Shown here piece after piece: positions 11,699 to 20,905 of a stretch of DNA of 64,000 bases; position 1 is the first letter of the stretch; each line of letters begins with the position of its first letter. Source of the stretch: Pseudomonas lutea (GTDB lineage: Bacteria; Pseudomonadota; Gammaproteobacteria; Pseudomonadales; Pseudomonadaceae); the NCBI RefSeq assembly GCF_000759445.1, contig NZ_JRMB01000003.1, forward strand, positions 285,001 through 349,000. Direction: 5' to 3'. Below the pieces are notes generated by a model. It made no database searches and was not told the origin of the DNA. It saw only the letters and a program-made list of their open reading frames with translations. Position numbers and translations under genes: made by a program.

Positions 11699-12865
11699 TT
11701 AGAGCGCGGCCTGCTTCATCTCGGGCAGCGGCTTCTGCAGCTGCTTGATCTGGCGGGACACTTCACCTGTGCGGCATTTCGCTGCCGCTTGGTCAGGCGT
11801 CATGTTGCGCACCGTCGTGAAGAATAACGTGCAGGTCTCAACCTTGTGGGTCACCTGCCAGTTCGTGGTGCATTGTTTCAGCAGCGCTGCGGGATCATTC
11901 GTCGGCTTCTGCCCCATGCCGGCCTGCCAGCACGCTGCGCTCAGGTCCTGGCCCATGACTTTCAAACCCGCCTCATCAGCCTTGGTTTGATCACCGCCGT
12001 AATTGTTTTTGTCTGCCGCATTCCAGATGTAGCTGGGATGATTCGAGCCCAGCACGGCGACGCTTTGCCCGCTGACCGGGCTGATATTGGCCAGGCCCAA
12101 CACTGGAACGCTGACGTTGTATTGCTGCTTGAGCCATGCCCGCACCGGAGCGCCGAACGCTACCATCGGCAGAGACGTGCCCGCTCCGGTTTGCGTCAGC
12201 TGCTTGACCATCGTGGTCTGGTAATCGGTGAAGTAGCTGTAGACGCCTTCAAGGTCCTTGCCAGCGTTTGCGGGCGCAGCGATGGGCGCAATGTCGATGA
12301 TCGTCTGGTAAGCGGGGGTTTGCTCCTTGGGGATACCGTTATCGGTGAGCAGCGCGGCCCAGCGATCCGTGGTTGCCGAAAACAGGTAGTCCTGAGCCTG
12401 TGTCAGTGAATAGTCTGGCGGGAAGTGCAGCAGCTCGACGCTCTTGCGGTTTTCCAGCGCCATGCCCAGCGGCAAAAACAGCGACCAATTGTAGGCAAAT
12501 TTCCCATCAGCATTGAGCTTGCTCGCCCCGGCATAGGCCAGATCCCCCGCGGCCAGCAAAGCGTCGAGCGGCTTGTTGTAACCGTCCGGCACACCGCTGA
12601 TTGCGGCATGCATAACGTCATTGTCGTTAAGCACAGCAACCTTGGCGGCGGTGTAACCATCACGCTGCACACTTTGCGTCAGGTAATGCTCGACGGTTTG
12701 CTCCAGCGTCCAGTTGCGAAAGCAGATGACGTTGCAATTGTTGGGGTAGGCAAACAGGCGTGTGACGCGTTCCTTGCTCCCCAGGTTGACGTCGACGTCG
12801 GCTTGAGCGACGAAGCTCAACGTCAAGGCGGAGAGGGCGATGCTCAATGCAGCGGTGTGTTTCAT
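11699..12865 (-). CDS. Secreted or periplasmic protein of unknown function
   Basis: About 388 residues with a clear Sec signal peptide (MKHTAALSIALSALTLSFVAQA, cleavage near residue 22-24). The mature part has several Cys residues (CNVICF near the N terminus; further single Cys and CRTGE toward the C terminus) that could form disulfides. I chose ATG 12865 because AAGGA lies 8 nt upstream; ATG 12871 is too close to it. I do not recognise the family. It stands alone between the carbonic anhydrase and a chemoreceptor. Confidence 0.8.
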   Translation of the reverse strand: MKHTAALSIALSALTLSFVAQADVDVNLGSKERVTRLFAYPNNCNVICFRNWTLEQTVEHYLTQSVQRDGYTAAKVAVLNDNDVMHAAISGVPDGYNKPLDALLAAGDLAYAGASKLNADGKFAYNWSLFLPLGMALENRKSVELLHFPPDYSLTQAQDYLFSATTDRWAALLTDNGIPKEQTPAYQTIIDIAPIAAPANAGKDLEGVYSYFTDYQTTMVKQLTQTGAGTSLPMVAFGAPVRAWLKQQYNVSVPVLGLANISPVSGQSVAVLGSNHPSYIWNAADKNNYGGDQTKADEAGLKVMGQDLSAACWQAGMGQKPTNDPAALLKQCTTNWQVTHKVETCTLFFTTVRNMTPDQAAAKCRTGEVSRQIKQLQKPLPEMKQAAL

Positions 12866-13063
12866 GCTCATGTCCTTGTTGGCGTGGTCACCCAGCCGTG
12901 TGGGTGGTGTTTCGATGATGAAACACTTGCTCAGGACTGGGAATGGGCTGAATGGCTCGTTATGAAATATTTCCAGAGGAGGGTTTCTCGTACTCGGCGC
13001 GCCGGAGCCACCCCCGGCAATCGACAGACTCGGCGGGCAATGGCGCTCGCGCTTGAATCCACA

Positions 13064-14752
13064 TCACAGCACGAACCGTTGAACCATGGTGTTCAGGTCC
13101 GTCGCCAGCATCGATAGCGCGTTACTCGCCACGGTCGTTTGTTGAGCGCCCGATGCCGATTGCGTGGACAGGTCGCGAATGCTGCTCAGGTTGCGATCCA
13201 CTTCATGGGCAACTTGGGCCTGTTGCTCGGCGGCACTGGCGATCAATACATTGCGGTCGCTGATGGTCGAGGTTGAACTGATGATCACGGTCAGCGCCTG
13301 GCTGGTCGCTGCGGCCTGCTCGAGTGTGAGGTTGGCGTGTGCTGCGGTGATACGCAGGGTCTGCGCGGTGTCTTGGGTGCTCTTTTGCACACCGTTGATC
13401 AAAGTCTCGATTTCGCTCGTCGAGGCGCTGGTGCGTTGTGCGAGGGAGCGCACTTCATCAGCCACCACCGCGAAACCACGACCTGCTTCGCCCGCGCGTG
13501 CCGCTTCAATGGCGGCGTTCAGTGCAAGCAGGTTGGTCTGGTTGGCGATGGCGCGGATGACTTCGAGGATCTTGCTGATGCTCAACGTTCGTTCGGCCAG
13601 GCCGTCGGCCTGTTGAGAGGAGCTCAACACGTTATCGGTCAGCTCCCGGATCGAATCGATTGTTCCGGTGAGGCGCAAACGCCCGTGAGCAGCGGCTTCG
13701 TTGGAAGCCTTTGATTCGCTCGATGTGCTGCTGGCGTTATCAGCGACCTCGCCAGCCGCTTGACTCATCTGGTTCACCGCAACCGCCGCCTGCTCGATTT
13801 CGTCATTCTGCAGTTGCAGGTTCCTGGCACTGGCATCGGCGATTGCGCCCATTTCCTGCACCGACTGGCTCAATTGGCCAGCGGCGGCATATATCTGATT
13901 GATCGTGTCGTGCAGGTTGCTGCGCATTTGGCCCAGGGTTTTCAGCAGCTGCGCGGTTTCGTCCCGGCCTTCGGGGATCGGCTGCGGGCTCAAGTCGCCC
14001 TGCGCGATCGTGCTGGCGATATGAAGCGACTGACGCAGCGGGCGGATGATGCTCAGGCTCAGTCGCCATGCGAGCAACAACGTCAACATCAGCGCCACCG
14101 CGATGGCGCTGACGGCAATGATGCGGGTCTGCTGGAAGCGCGCGCCGGCTGCACTCACCGCCGCCGCAGCGCTTTGCTTGTTCAGCTCGCGCAGCAACTG
14201 GACCTGCATGTCCATCAAATCGCCCTGCAGGCTCAGCGTGGTGTTGAGCAGCATGCGAGCGTCGTCGACTTTGCGTTGTTCGATCATCGCGATTTCATCG
14301 TGCAACCCTGGCATGAAGGCGGCGTAGGCGTCTTGAAGCGCTTTGATCGAATCCCGCTCGGTGCTGTCGGTGGCATGGGCGAGATAGTCGGCGAAGCCTT
14401 TGTCGACTTCATTCTTGAACTGCTCGACATTGATCTTGCTGGTCACCACTGCGCCGGGATCATCGGCATTGGCGACCAGCCTGGCGCTCTCACCGCGCAG
14501 CTTGACCAGATCAATAGCGATCGCGTCCGCCATGGCGATACTGGGCAACGAGCCACTCTCAACCGCTTCGCCCTGATCGCGGATGCTCTGCATCTGCACC
14601 AGGCAGAACACCCCCAGCGCCACCAACAACAATGCCGTGATGCCGAAGCACAACACCAGGCGCTGGGTAATCTTGAACCGGCGCAGAAAAGCAGGCTTTG
14701 AAGACGGACGGACTAAACCACGCAATAACCTTTTCACTGCCATCCATCCCAT
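13064..14752 (-). CDS. Methyl-accepting chemotaxis protein (4HB-type sensor)
   Basis: A 562-residue chemoreceptor. The first membrane helix is near residues 35-55 and the second near 205-225. Between them is a helical ~150-residue ligand domain that looks like the four-helix-bundle class. A HAMP domain follows ([20 protein letters not shown]), then a cytoplasmic signalling domain with the conserved hairpin tip ([20 protein letters not shown]). It would signal through CheW/CheA; the ligand cannot be told from the sequence. No che genes are nearby. Confidence 0.94.
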   Translation of the reverse strand: MGWMAVKRLLRGLVRPSSKPAFLRRFKITQRLVLCFGITALLLVALGVFCLVQMQSIRDQGEAVESGSLPSIAMADAIAIDLVKLRGESARLVANADDPGAVVTSKINVEQFKNEVDKGFADYLAHATDSTERDSIKALQDAYAAFMPGLHDEIAMIEQRKVDDARMLLNTTLSLQGDLMDMQVQLLRELNKQSAAAAVSAAGARFQQTRIIAVSAIAVALMLTLLLAWRLSLSIIRPLRQSLHIASTIAQGDLSPQPIPEGRDETAQLLKTLGQMRSNLHDTINQIYAAAGQLSQSVQEMGAIADASARNLQLQNDEIEQAAVAVNQMSQAAGEVADNASSTSSESKASNEAAAHGRLRLTGTIDSIRELTDNVLSSSQQADGLAERTLSISKILEVIRAIANQTNLLALNAAIEAARAGEAGRGFAVVADEVRSLAQRTSASTSEIETLINGVQKSTQDTAQTLRITAAHANLTLEQAAATSQALTVIISSTSTISDRNVLIASAAEQQAQVAHEVDRNLSSIRDLSTQSASGAQQTTVASNALSMLATDLNTMVQRFVL

Positions 14753-14799
14753 CGACGAAATTACCGGAGAGATGGTTATAGAGGTGTTCCGTGATGTCT

Positions 14800-15456
14800 T
14801 TATGACATTGCGCCAATTTCCTCCATGAACTCCGCCAGGAATCGCTGCGCCCGCGCGTGCCTGATTTGCGCCAAGTGCCGCCCGGTGGGGGTTTTAAATC
14901 CGTCGGCGAGAGTGAAAATCTTGGTCTTGAAGTGATCAACGGCGAAGCGCTTGTCTTGCAGGTCACGTTGCTGTGCTTGCGGGTCGGCGGGGTCATAAAG
15001 GTTGCTGCCCATGCGCCCGGCCACGTAGAACAGCCGGGCCACGCCTACCATGCCGAGGGCGTCGAGACGGTCGGCGTCCTGAAGGATTTTTGCCTCCAGC
15101 GACGTTGGCGTGATATCGGCGGAATAACTATGAGCTTCGATGGCATGGGCGACAGCCTGAGTGCGCTCTTCGTCCCAGCCCATTTCTGCAAGCAACTCAG
15201 TGGCTTTTGCGGCCGCCAGACGCGAGGCGCTTGAGCGAAAGGGCGAGTTTTTTTCCACGGACACGCAATCATGAAGCAGGGTCGCGGCGAGCAGAATCTG
15301 GTGATCGCCGCCTTCAGTGTCGCGAATGGCGCAGACGTTGGTCCAGACCCGGTGCAAATGCGAAACGTCGTGGGACCCGTCCGGCCGCTCCGCAACGGTG
15401 TGGGGTAACAACCGTTCAGCGAGTGACTGAAAAGGCGCGAAGGAGAGGGCGGTCAT
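14800..15456 (-). CDS. HD-domain phosphohydrolase
   Basis: A 218-residue metal-dependent phosphohydrolase of the HD superfamily. The metal ligands are H29-D30...H33 ([10 protein letters not shown]), the HD pair in LLHDCV (about 62-63) and a later Asp in DADRLDALG. It resembles the YedJ group, whose natural substrate is unsettled. It is the last gene after the zinc transporter operon on the same strand, but a 175-bp gap containing a hexanucleotide repeat separates them, so it may have its own promoter. Confidence 0.85.
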   Translation of the reverse strand: MTALSFAPFQSLAERLLPHTVAERPDGSHDVSHLHRVWTNVCAIRDTEGGDHQILLAATLLHDCVSVEKNSPFRSSASRLAAAKATELLAEMGWDEERTQAVAHAIEAHSYSADITPTSLEAKILQDADRLDALGMVGVARLFYVAGRMGSNLYDPADPQAQQRDLQDKRFAVDHFKTKIFTLADGFKTPTGRHLAQIRHARAQRFLAEFMEEIGAMS

Positions 15457-15524
15457 GGGTCATCCTGTCGAGGTGGGCGGGATGTTTAGCTTACAGATTG
15501 ACCGACGCCCCGGCATTCGGTTCG

Positions 15525-15578
15525 CTGACCCTGACCCTGACCCTGACCCTGACCCTGACCCTGACCCTGACCCTGACC
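15525..15578. repeat. Tandem hexanucleotide repeat, (CTGACC)9
   Basis: Nine exact back-to-back copies of CTGACC (GGTCAG on the minus strand) span 54 bp. They lie between the HD gene start (15456) and the end of the zinc-binding protein gene (15632), about 70-120 bp upstream of the HD start codon. Confidence 0.98.
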
Positions 15579-15631
15579 TGCACCGCGCGCGTTGCGTGGC
15601 AGAGGTCAGTTCAGCCCTCGCACGCGCTTGT

Positions 15632-16519
15632 TCACTGGCCTTTCATCGCCGCCGTCAGCTTGTCTACGTTGTAACGAAACATCGCCACGTAGCTTGCCGC
15701 CGGCCCGTCCGCAGGTGACAGCGATTCGACGTACAGTTCGCCGCCCGGGTGCGCGCCGCTGGCTTTGGCGATTTGCTGCACCAGGCGTGGGTCGCCGGAG
15801 TTCTCGAAGAAGTAGGCGCTGACATGTTCCTTTTTGATTTGGTTGATCAGCTTGCCAACGTCGGCGGCCGAAGCTTCGGTTTCGGTTGAAAACCCGAGCG
15901 GCGAAAGGAATGTCACCCCATAAGCGTCGCCGAAATAGCCGAAGGCATCGTGGGACGTCAGCACTTTACGTTGTGCGACGGGGATGGCGCTGATCTGCGC
16001 CCGTGCGTACGCGTCCATATCCTGCAGCTGGGCAATGTATTTCTCGCCGTTCGCTTTGTAGTCGGCAGCGTTGTCAGGGTCGGCTTTCTGCAGCGCCTTG
16101 ATGATGTTTCTGACGTAGACGACGCCATTCACTGCGCTGTTCCAAGCATGGGGATCGGTAATTTTCTTGCCATCCTCTTCCATGCTGCGGGTCATGATGC
16201 CGTCGGAAAGTACGACCGGCGTACCCTTGTAACCGGATGCTGTGATCAACCTATCCAGCCAGCCTTCCAGGTGCAGGCCGCTGACGAACACGACATCCGC
16301 TTTCTTCAGCGCCTGGGCATCGTTGGGGGTTGGCTCATAGACGTGAGGATCACCGTTAGGCCCGATCAACGAGGTCACGTGCACGTGATCGCCGCCAACG
16401 TTGTGCACCATGTCGGCGATCACGGTGAACGATGCGTCGGTCTCCAGAGTTTTTGCCTGGGCGAAGTTGGCCAGGCCCGACAACGCCAGTGCGGCGGTCA
16501 GAAGCGTGAAACGTTTCAT
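15632..16519 (-). CDS. aztC: Zinc ABC transporter substrate-binding protein (AztC/ZnuA type)
   Basis: A 295-residue periplasmic cluster A-I metal receptor with a Sec signal peptide (cleavage after AQA, residue ~22). Three His ligands are visible: H59 (DPHVYEP), H124 (DPHAWN) and H190 (TSHDAFGYF). A His at the third position marks zinc-type receptors; manganese-type receptors carry Glu there. No long His-rich loop is present, which suits AztC better than classical ZnuA. It is the last gene of the transporter operon, 27 nt after the permease, with an AAGGA ribosome site. No AztD-like chaperone gene follows. Confidence 0.88.
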   Translation of the reverse strand: MKRFTLLTAALALSGLANFAQAKTLETDASFTVIADMVHNVGGDHVHVTSLIGPNGDPHVYEPTPNDAQALKKADVVFVSGLHLEGWLDRLITASGYKGTPVVLSDGIMTRSMEEDGKKITDPHAWNSAVNGVVYVRNIIKALQKADPDNAADYKANGEKYIAQLQDMDAYARAQISAIPVAQRKVLTSHDAFGYFGDAYGVTFLSPLGFSTETEASAADVGKLINQIKKEHVSAYFFENSGDPRLVQQIAKASGAHPGGELYVESLSPADGPAASYVAMFRYNVDKLTAAMKGQ

Positions 16520-16546
16520 GGCGAATTCCTTGCGGTAAGAGAGCGA

Positions 16547-17416
16547 TCAGCCGGACAGATGAACCCTCGGGAACAGGCGGCGTACAAAGCCACTGCGCCC
16601 AAAGAACAGTGAGAACCCGTAAAAGGCACTCGCAGTGAGGACGATGGCCGGACCCGAAGCCACACTGGCGTGGTAAGAGACGATCAGGCCGATGAACCCG
16701 GACAGCGTGGCCACGATGGTGGAGATGACGATCATGCCGGTCAGCGAGCGGGCCCAGAATCGCGCAACGGTGGCGGGCAGCATCATCATGCCGACGGCCA
16801 TCAACGTGCCTAAGGCTTGAAAACCGGCCACCAGGTTAAGCACCACCAGCAGCAGAAACAGCACGTGGTACAGCGAGCCTCGGCCGCCCACAGCGCGGAG
16901 GAAGCCCGGATCGAAGCATTCCAGAATCAGCGGGCGGTAGATCAGCGCAAGCAGAATGAGGGTGAATGACGCGATGCCTCCCACCATGAAAATGGCCTGA
17001 TCGTCGATGGCCAGAATGGTGCCGAAGAGCACGTGCAGCAGATCAACGTTGGAGCCGTGCAGCGAGACGATCAGCACGCCGGCGGCCAGCGACGTCAGAT
17101 AGAAACTGGCGAAGCTGGCGTCTTCGCGCAGTGTTGTGTAGCGGCTGACCAAGCCTGACAAGAGCGCCACGGCCAACCCGGCAATCAAGCCACCAAAGCC
17201 CATTGCCGGGAGCGACAAGCCGGCAAACAGAAAACCCACGGCGGCCCCCGGCAAGACCGCATGGCTCATCGCGTCTCCCACCAGACTCATGCGCCTGAGC
17301 ATCAGCAGCACGCCAACGGGACCGGAGCCGATGCCCAGTGCAAGGCAAGCCACCAGCGCGCGGCGCATGAAGCCGAACTCGACAAAGGGCTGGATCAGCA
17401 AGGTATAGAGGGTCAC
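16547..17416 (-). CDS. aztB: Zinc ABC transporter permease (AztB/ZnuB type)
   Basis: About 289 residues forming eight or nine hydrophobic helices of the ABC-3 metal permease family. It carries the typical SLVGDAMSHAVLPGAAVGF segment (around 43-61) and many Gly-rich helices. I place the start at GTG 17416, whose GTGA overlaps the TGA of the ATPase gene. An upstream ATG at 17443 would lie inside that gene. It moves zinc across the inner membrane with the partner ATPase. Confidence 0.9.
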   Translation of the reverse strand: MTLYTLLIQPFVEFGFMRRALVACLALGIGSGPVGVLLMLRRMSLVGDAMSHAVLPGAAVGFLFAGLSLPAMGFGGLIAGLAVALLSGLVSRYTTLREDASFASFYLTSLAAGVLIVSLHGSNVDLLHVLFGTILAIDDQAIFMVGGIASFTLILLALIYRPLILECFDPGFLRAVGGRGSLYHVLFLLLVVLNLVAGFQALGTLMAVGMMMLPATVARFWARSLTGMIVISTIVATLSGFIGLIVSYHASVASGPAIVLTASAFYGFSLFFGRSGFVRRLFPRVHLSG

Positions 17417-18165
17417 AGGATCTGCTCCGCATTGGCGTCGCATGGCTGTGCATCAGGGTTCCAGTGCTCGGCCATGTTCTTGGCGCGGCGCAGGTTATCG
17501 TCGTTGAGGATGTCGACGGTGTGGCCCCAGGCGATGACCTCTCTGGCCAGCAGCAGCGTGCTGGGGAAATGCTGGCGCACCTGTTCGATGTCGTGCAGCA
17601 CCGCAATCACGGTACGGCCTTGGCCATGCCACCTGCTGATCAATTGCAGCAAGTCTCGCGTGGTGCGTGCATCAATGGCCGTGAACGGCTCGTCGAGCAG
17701 AATCACCGAAGCGTCCTGTAACAGCAGTCTTGCAAACAGCACGCGCTGGAACTGACCCGAAGACAGCGAACTGATGCTGCGCTGATCGAATCCCGACAGG
17801 CCCACCGCCTCCAGCGCGTCTCTGGCCTGTTGCGCATGCTGTCGCGAGGCGCCGCGAAAGGCCCCGATGCTGCGCCATGCGCCCATCATTACCGTGTCGG
17901 CAACACTGAGCGGGAAGCTTCGGTCTATCTCGGCCGCCTGTGGCAGGTACCCAATGTGCCGAGTCGCCAGCTGATTGCGCTCAACGCGCCCTGCGGCCGG
18001 TTTGAGTGTGCCGGCGATGGCTTTGATCAGCGTGGATTTGCCGGCACCGTTCGGGCCGACGATCGCCGTGAGACTGCCTGCGGCGAATCGACCGTTGGCA
18101 TGATGCACCGCTGGCCGTCGCTCGTAAGTGAGCGTCAGGTTGTGCAGGTCGATGGCGGCACTCAT
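17413..18165 (-). CDS. aztA: Zinc ABC transporter ATP-binding protein (AztA/ZnuC type)
   Basis: A 250-residue ABC ATPase: Walker A GPNGAGKST, Q-loop YLPQ, signature LSSGQ (normal is LSGGQ), Walker B VILLDEPF and the H-loop HD. The SFPLSVADTVMMG segment after the Q-loop is typical of metal ABC importers. I chose ATG 18165 because it overlaps the stop of the upstream 45-residue reading frame (ATGA); the ATG at 18198 would read through that frame. It supplies energy to the permease downstream. Confidence 0.92.
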   Translation of the reverse strand: MSAAIDLHNLTLTYERRPAVHHANGRFAAGSLTAIVGPNGAGKSTLIKAIAGTLKPAAGRVERNQLATRHIGYLPQAAEIDRSFPLSVADTVMMGAWRSIGAFRGASRQHAQQARDALEAVGLSGFDQRSISSLSSGQFQRVLFARLLLQDASVILLDEPFTAIDARTTRDLLQLISRWHGQGRTVIAVLHDIEQVRQHFPSTLLLAREVIAWGHTVDILNDDNLRRAKNMAEHWNPDAQPCDANAEQIL

Positions 18166-18299
18166 GGAATCGCCACCGCCCATGCAACGCCGATCCACAG
18201 CAGTACCAGCATGGCCAATGAAATAAGTACGCGCTTGCCGGCGGACTGGGCGAGCGCGGAAGTTGCCAGGGAAGGGGGGAGCGGAGTAGCGCGTTTCAC
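18162..18299 (-). CDS. Small single-pass membrane peptide leading the zinc operon
   Basis: An unannotated-looking 45-codon frame: GTG start at 18299, stop at 18162. The N terminus is basic (VKRATPLP..., then GKR) and is followed by one hydrophobic helix (VLISLAMLVLLWIGVAWAVA). Its TGA overlaps the ATG of the ATPase gene by the same ATGA arrangement used further down the operon. AGGCGG lies about 9 nt before the start, and a Zur box is just upstream. The sequence shows a plausible translated small protein; a role as transporter accessory is inference. Confidence 0.65.
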   Translation of the reverse strand: MKRATPLPPSLATSALAQSAGKRVLISLAMLVLLWIGVAWAVAIP

Positions 18300-18321
18300 A
18301 GAAGGACCGCCTGAAATACTT

Positions 18322-18336
18322 TGTTATAGTATTACA
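18322..18336 (-). promoter_or_regulatory. Zur operator
   Basis: TGTTATAGTATTACA is a near-perfect 7-1-7 palindrome that closely matches the gammaproteobacterial Zur consensus (TGTTATAATATAACA). It lies 23 bp upstream of the small peptide start. With zinc bound, Zur would repress the operon, so the transporter should be expressed in zinc shortage. Confidence 0.85.
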
Positions 18337-18475
18337 TCACCTTTACGGGCGCCTGCAAAGGGTGAATTGGACAGGCTTCAGGATGGCGACAGTTTTCCAT
18401 GGCAGAGGCACGTGCGTTCCCTCGCCCCGATAAACCCTGTATTTTTCGCTGATTTCAGCCAGCCAGGATGATTTC

Positions 18476-19084
18476 ATGACCGCTTCCCATCGGCGTCCGG
18501 TACCGCTCGCCAAATGCTATCGCCTGCTCAACCATGGCCCGACGGTATTGATCAGCGCCGCCCACGACGGCCAGCGCAACATCATGGCGGCGGCCTGGGC
18601 GATGCCGCTGGATTTCCAGCCGCCAAAAGTCACCGTCGTTCTGGACAAGTCGGTATGGACGCGGCAATTGCTTGAAGGCTCCGGTACGTTCGTAATCAAC
18701 GTGCCTACCCTCAGTCAGATCGATATCGTCGAAACGGTCGGCTCGACGTCCGGGCTGAATATTTCGCAGGAGCAGGGCCTGGACAAGTTCAAGGCCTACG
18801 GTCTGGAAACCTTCGCGGGATCCCACGTCGATGCGCCGCTGCTGGAAGGCTGCGCGGGCTGGCTGGAGTGCCGACTGATACCGGAGCCGCACAATCAGAA
18901 TCAGCACGACCTTTTCATCGGTGAAGTGGTGGCGGCGTGGGCCGATGAGCGTGTTTTTTCGGAAGGGCACTGGCATTTTGAAGGGCACGACGACCTGCGC
19001 ACCATTCACCATGTGGCGGGCGGGCATTTTCTGGTCATCGGCGATGGGGTTGATGGCAAGGTGTTGCCGCGATCGGCTGACTGA
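18476..19084 (+). CDS. Flavin reductase-like (FMN-binding split barrel) protein
   Basis: 202 residues with the flavin_reduct fold. The N-terminal part (VPLAKCYRLLNHGPTVLISA) and the segment ending TFVINVPT are typical of FMN-binding NAD(P)H:flavin oxidoreductases of the DIM6/NTAB group. Such proteins bind FMN and either reduce it for a partner monooxygenase or act alone; no partner is adjacent. It diverges from the Zur-controlled operon, and its start lies 140 bp from the Zur box, so shared control is possible but not shown. Confidence 0.85.
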   Translation: MTASHRRPVPLAKCYRLLNHGPTVLISAAHDGQRNIMAAAWAMPLDFQPPKVTVVLDKSVWTRQLLEGSGTFVINVPTLSQIDIVETVGSTSGLNISQEQGLDKFKAYGLETFAGSHVDAPLLEGCAGWLECRLIPEPHNQNQHDLFIGEVVAAWADERVFSEGHWHFEGHDDLRTIHHVAGGHFLVIGDGVDGKVLPRSAD

Positions 19085-19176
19085 CCCTTCGCTCGTCTAT
19101 CAGGCCGTGCCCTCTATCAAGAGGGCACGGTGCTGCGTTTCATGTGGCGGATCGCCGGCGGAGGGTGCTGAGCGGG

Positions 19177-20757
19177 TCAGTCCCTGGACAGCTCACCGTT
19201 GACCAGTCGCCAGGTGCCCAGCGGATTGCTGGCTTTCAAAGCAGCTGGCAGCAGCGCATCCGGCACGTTCTGGTAGCAGACGGGGCGCAGGAAGCGATCA
19301 ATGGCCGTCGCGCCCACTGAGGTACTACGGCTGTCTGACGTCGCTGGGAAAGGCCCGCCGTGCACCATCGAGTAGCTCACCTCGACACCGGTCGGGAAAT
19401 CGTTGAACAGAATGCGTCCGGCCTTGCGCTCAAGAATCGGCATTAGCGCTTGAGCCGTGGCTTCGTCGCCGTCGTCATATTGCAGGGTGACGGTCAGCTG
19501 GCCGTCGAAGCTGGCGGCGACTTTCTGCAGATCGGCCACATCGGTGCAGACGATGAGCAACGCACTCGGTCCGAAATTTTCGTCTTCCAGCGCAGGGTTG
19601 GCCAGGAACGTGGCCGAGTCGGTGCGGAAGAACGCCGGGCGCGCCTGGAACGAACCTTCGGCCTCTTGACCTTCCGCCACCAGCGTAACGCCCGGAGCGC
19701 TGTGCAGGTTATTCAGGCCGTTGCAGTACGCGCCGTGGATGTTGGGCGTCAGCATGGTCGTCGGCAGCTTTTCAGACAGCGCCTTGGCCGAAGCCGACAC
19801 AAACGTTTCCAGCGCATCGCTCTCCAGCGCCAGCAGAATGCCGGGGTTGGTGCAGAACTGCCCGGCGCCCAGTACCAGCGACTCGACGAAGCCCCTGGCA
19901 ATGGTGTCGGCGCGGGCCAGCAGAGCGGCGGGCAGCAGGAACACAGGGTTGATGCTGCTCATTTCGGCATACACCGGAATCGGAACCGGACGTGCCTGAG
20001 CCGCTGCGACCAGCGCCAGCCCGCCGCGACGAGAACCGGTGAAGCCCACCGCCTGAATCAGCGGGTGGCTGACGAGCGCCTGACCGACGGCAATGTCCCT
20101 GTCGATCAGCAATGAGAACACGCCTTCCGGCATGCCGGTGTCGCGCGCCGCTTTTTGAATCACACGGCCCACCAACTCGCTGGTGCCGAGGTGAGCCGGG
20201 TGCGCCTTGACGATGACCGGGCAACCGGCCGCCAGTGCTGAAGCCGTATCGCCGCCAGCGACCGAAAAGGCGAGCGGGAAGTTGCTGGCGCCGAAGACGG
20301 CGACCGGGCCAAGGCCGATTCGCCGCAGACGCAGGTCGGCGCGCGGCAGCGGCTGGCGCTCCGGCAGCGCCGTATCAACCACGGCGCCGTGCCAGCGGCC
20401 GTCACGCAGCAGGCTGGCAAACAGTTTGAGCTGATTGACCGTGCGCATCCGCTCGCCTTCAAGGCGTGGTTTGGGCAGGCCGCTCTCGACATGGACGCGC
20501 TCGGTGAGCACGTCGCCCAGATCCAGCAGGCCTTGGGCGATGGCTTCAAGGAAGCTGGCGCGCTGGTCGTCACTGAGCTGCCGATAACTGTCGAAGGAAG
20601 CCTCGGCCAGTTCGCACGCAGCGTTGACGTCATCCAATGTGCTGGCACCAAAGGCGGGGGTCAGGGGGTCGCCAGAGGCGGCTGCAAGCGCAAACACCTC
20701 TCCCGCCTCGCCACGCACACAACGTTGTCCGATGATGGTTTCACCAAGAATCTGCAT
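19177..20757 (-). CDS. Alpha-ketoglutarate semialdehyde dehydrogenase-type aldehyde dehydrogenase
   Basis: A 526-residue NAD(P)-dependent aldehyde dehydrogenase of the 2,5-dioxovalerate dehydrogenase group. Catalytic Cys is in [10 protein letters not shown] and catalytic Glu in [10 protein letters not shown]. The oxyanion Asn is in [10 protein letters not shown], and a Gly-rich cofactor turn is in [10 protein letters not shown]. The family oxidises 2-oxoglutarate semialdehyde formed from hexarate, pentose or hydroxyproline catabolism. Usually the dehydratase, transporter and regulator genes are adjacent; here none is, so the pathway is not fixed by context. Translation probably starts at ATG 20757. 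Confidence 0.88.
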   Translation of the reverse strand: MQILGETIIGQRCVRGEAGEVFALAAASGDPLTPAFGASTLDDVNAACELAEASFDSYRQLSDDQRASFLEAIAQGLLDLGDVLTERVHVESGLPKPRLEGERMRTVNQLKLFASLLRDGRWHGAVVDTALPERQPLPRADLRLRRIGLGPVAVFGASNFPLAFSVAGGDTASALAAGCPVIVKAHPAHLGTSELVGRVIQKAARDTGMPEGVFSLLIDRDIAVGQALVSHPLIQAVGFTGSRRGGLALVAAAQARPVPIPVYAEMSSINPVFLLPAALLARADTIARGFVESLVLGAGQFCTNPGILLALESDALETFVSASAKALSEKLPTTMLTPNIHGAYCNGLNNLHSAPGVTLVAEGQEAEGSFQARPAFFRTDSATFLANPALEDENFGPSALLIVCTDVADLQKVAASFDGQLTVTLQYDDGDEATAQALMPILERKAGRILFNDFPTGVEVSYSMVHGGPFPATSDSRSTSVGATAIDRFLRPVCYQNVPDALLPAALKASNPLGTWRLVNGELSRD

Positions 20758-20905
20758 TGCTCAACACCTCTTGAAGGCGGTGACAGTCGGATGGCACCGC
20801 GGTGGCCAGCCCCTGAGGTTACATCATGGCGTTGCGATCGCCACCCGATCCTGTCGTTGAGCGTGTTGCTGACCTGATCCGGTTGCCAGGTGTGCTGTAA
20901 GATTC

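Noticed and set aside
15455-15718. Frame encoding a (Asp-Pro)n peptide across the CTGACC repeat
   Set aside because: The dipeptide run is a by-product of the hexamer. It overlaps the HD gene start and the end of the zinc-binding protein gene on the other strand.
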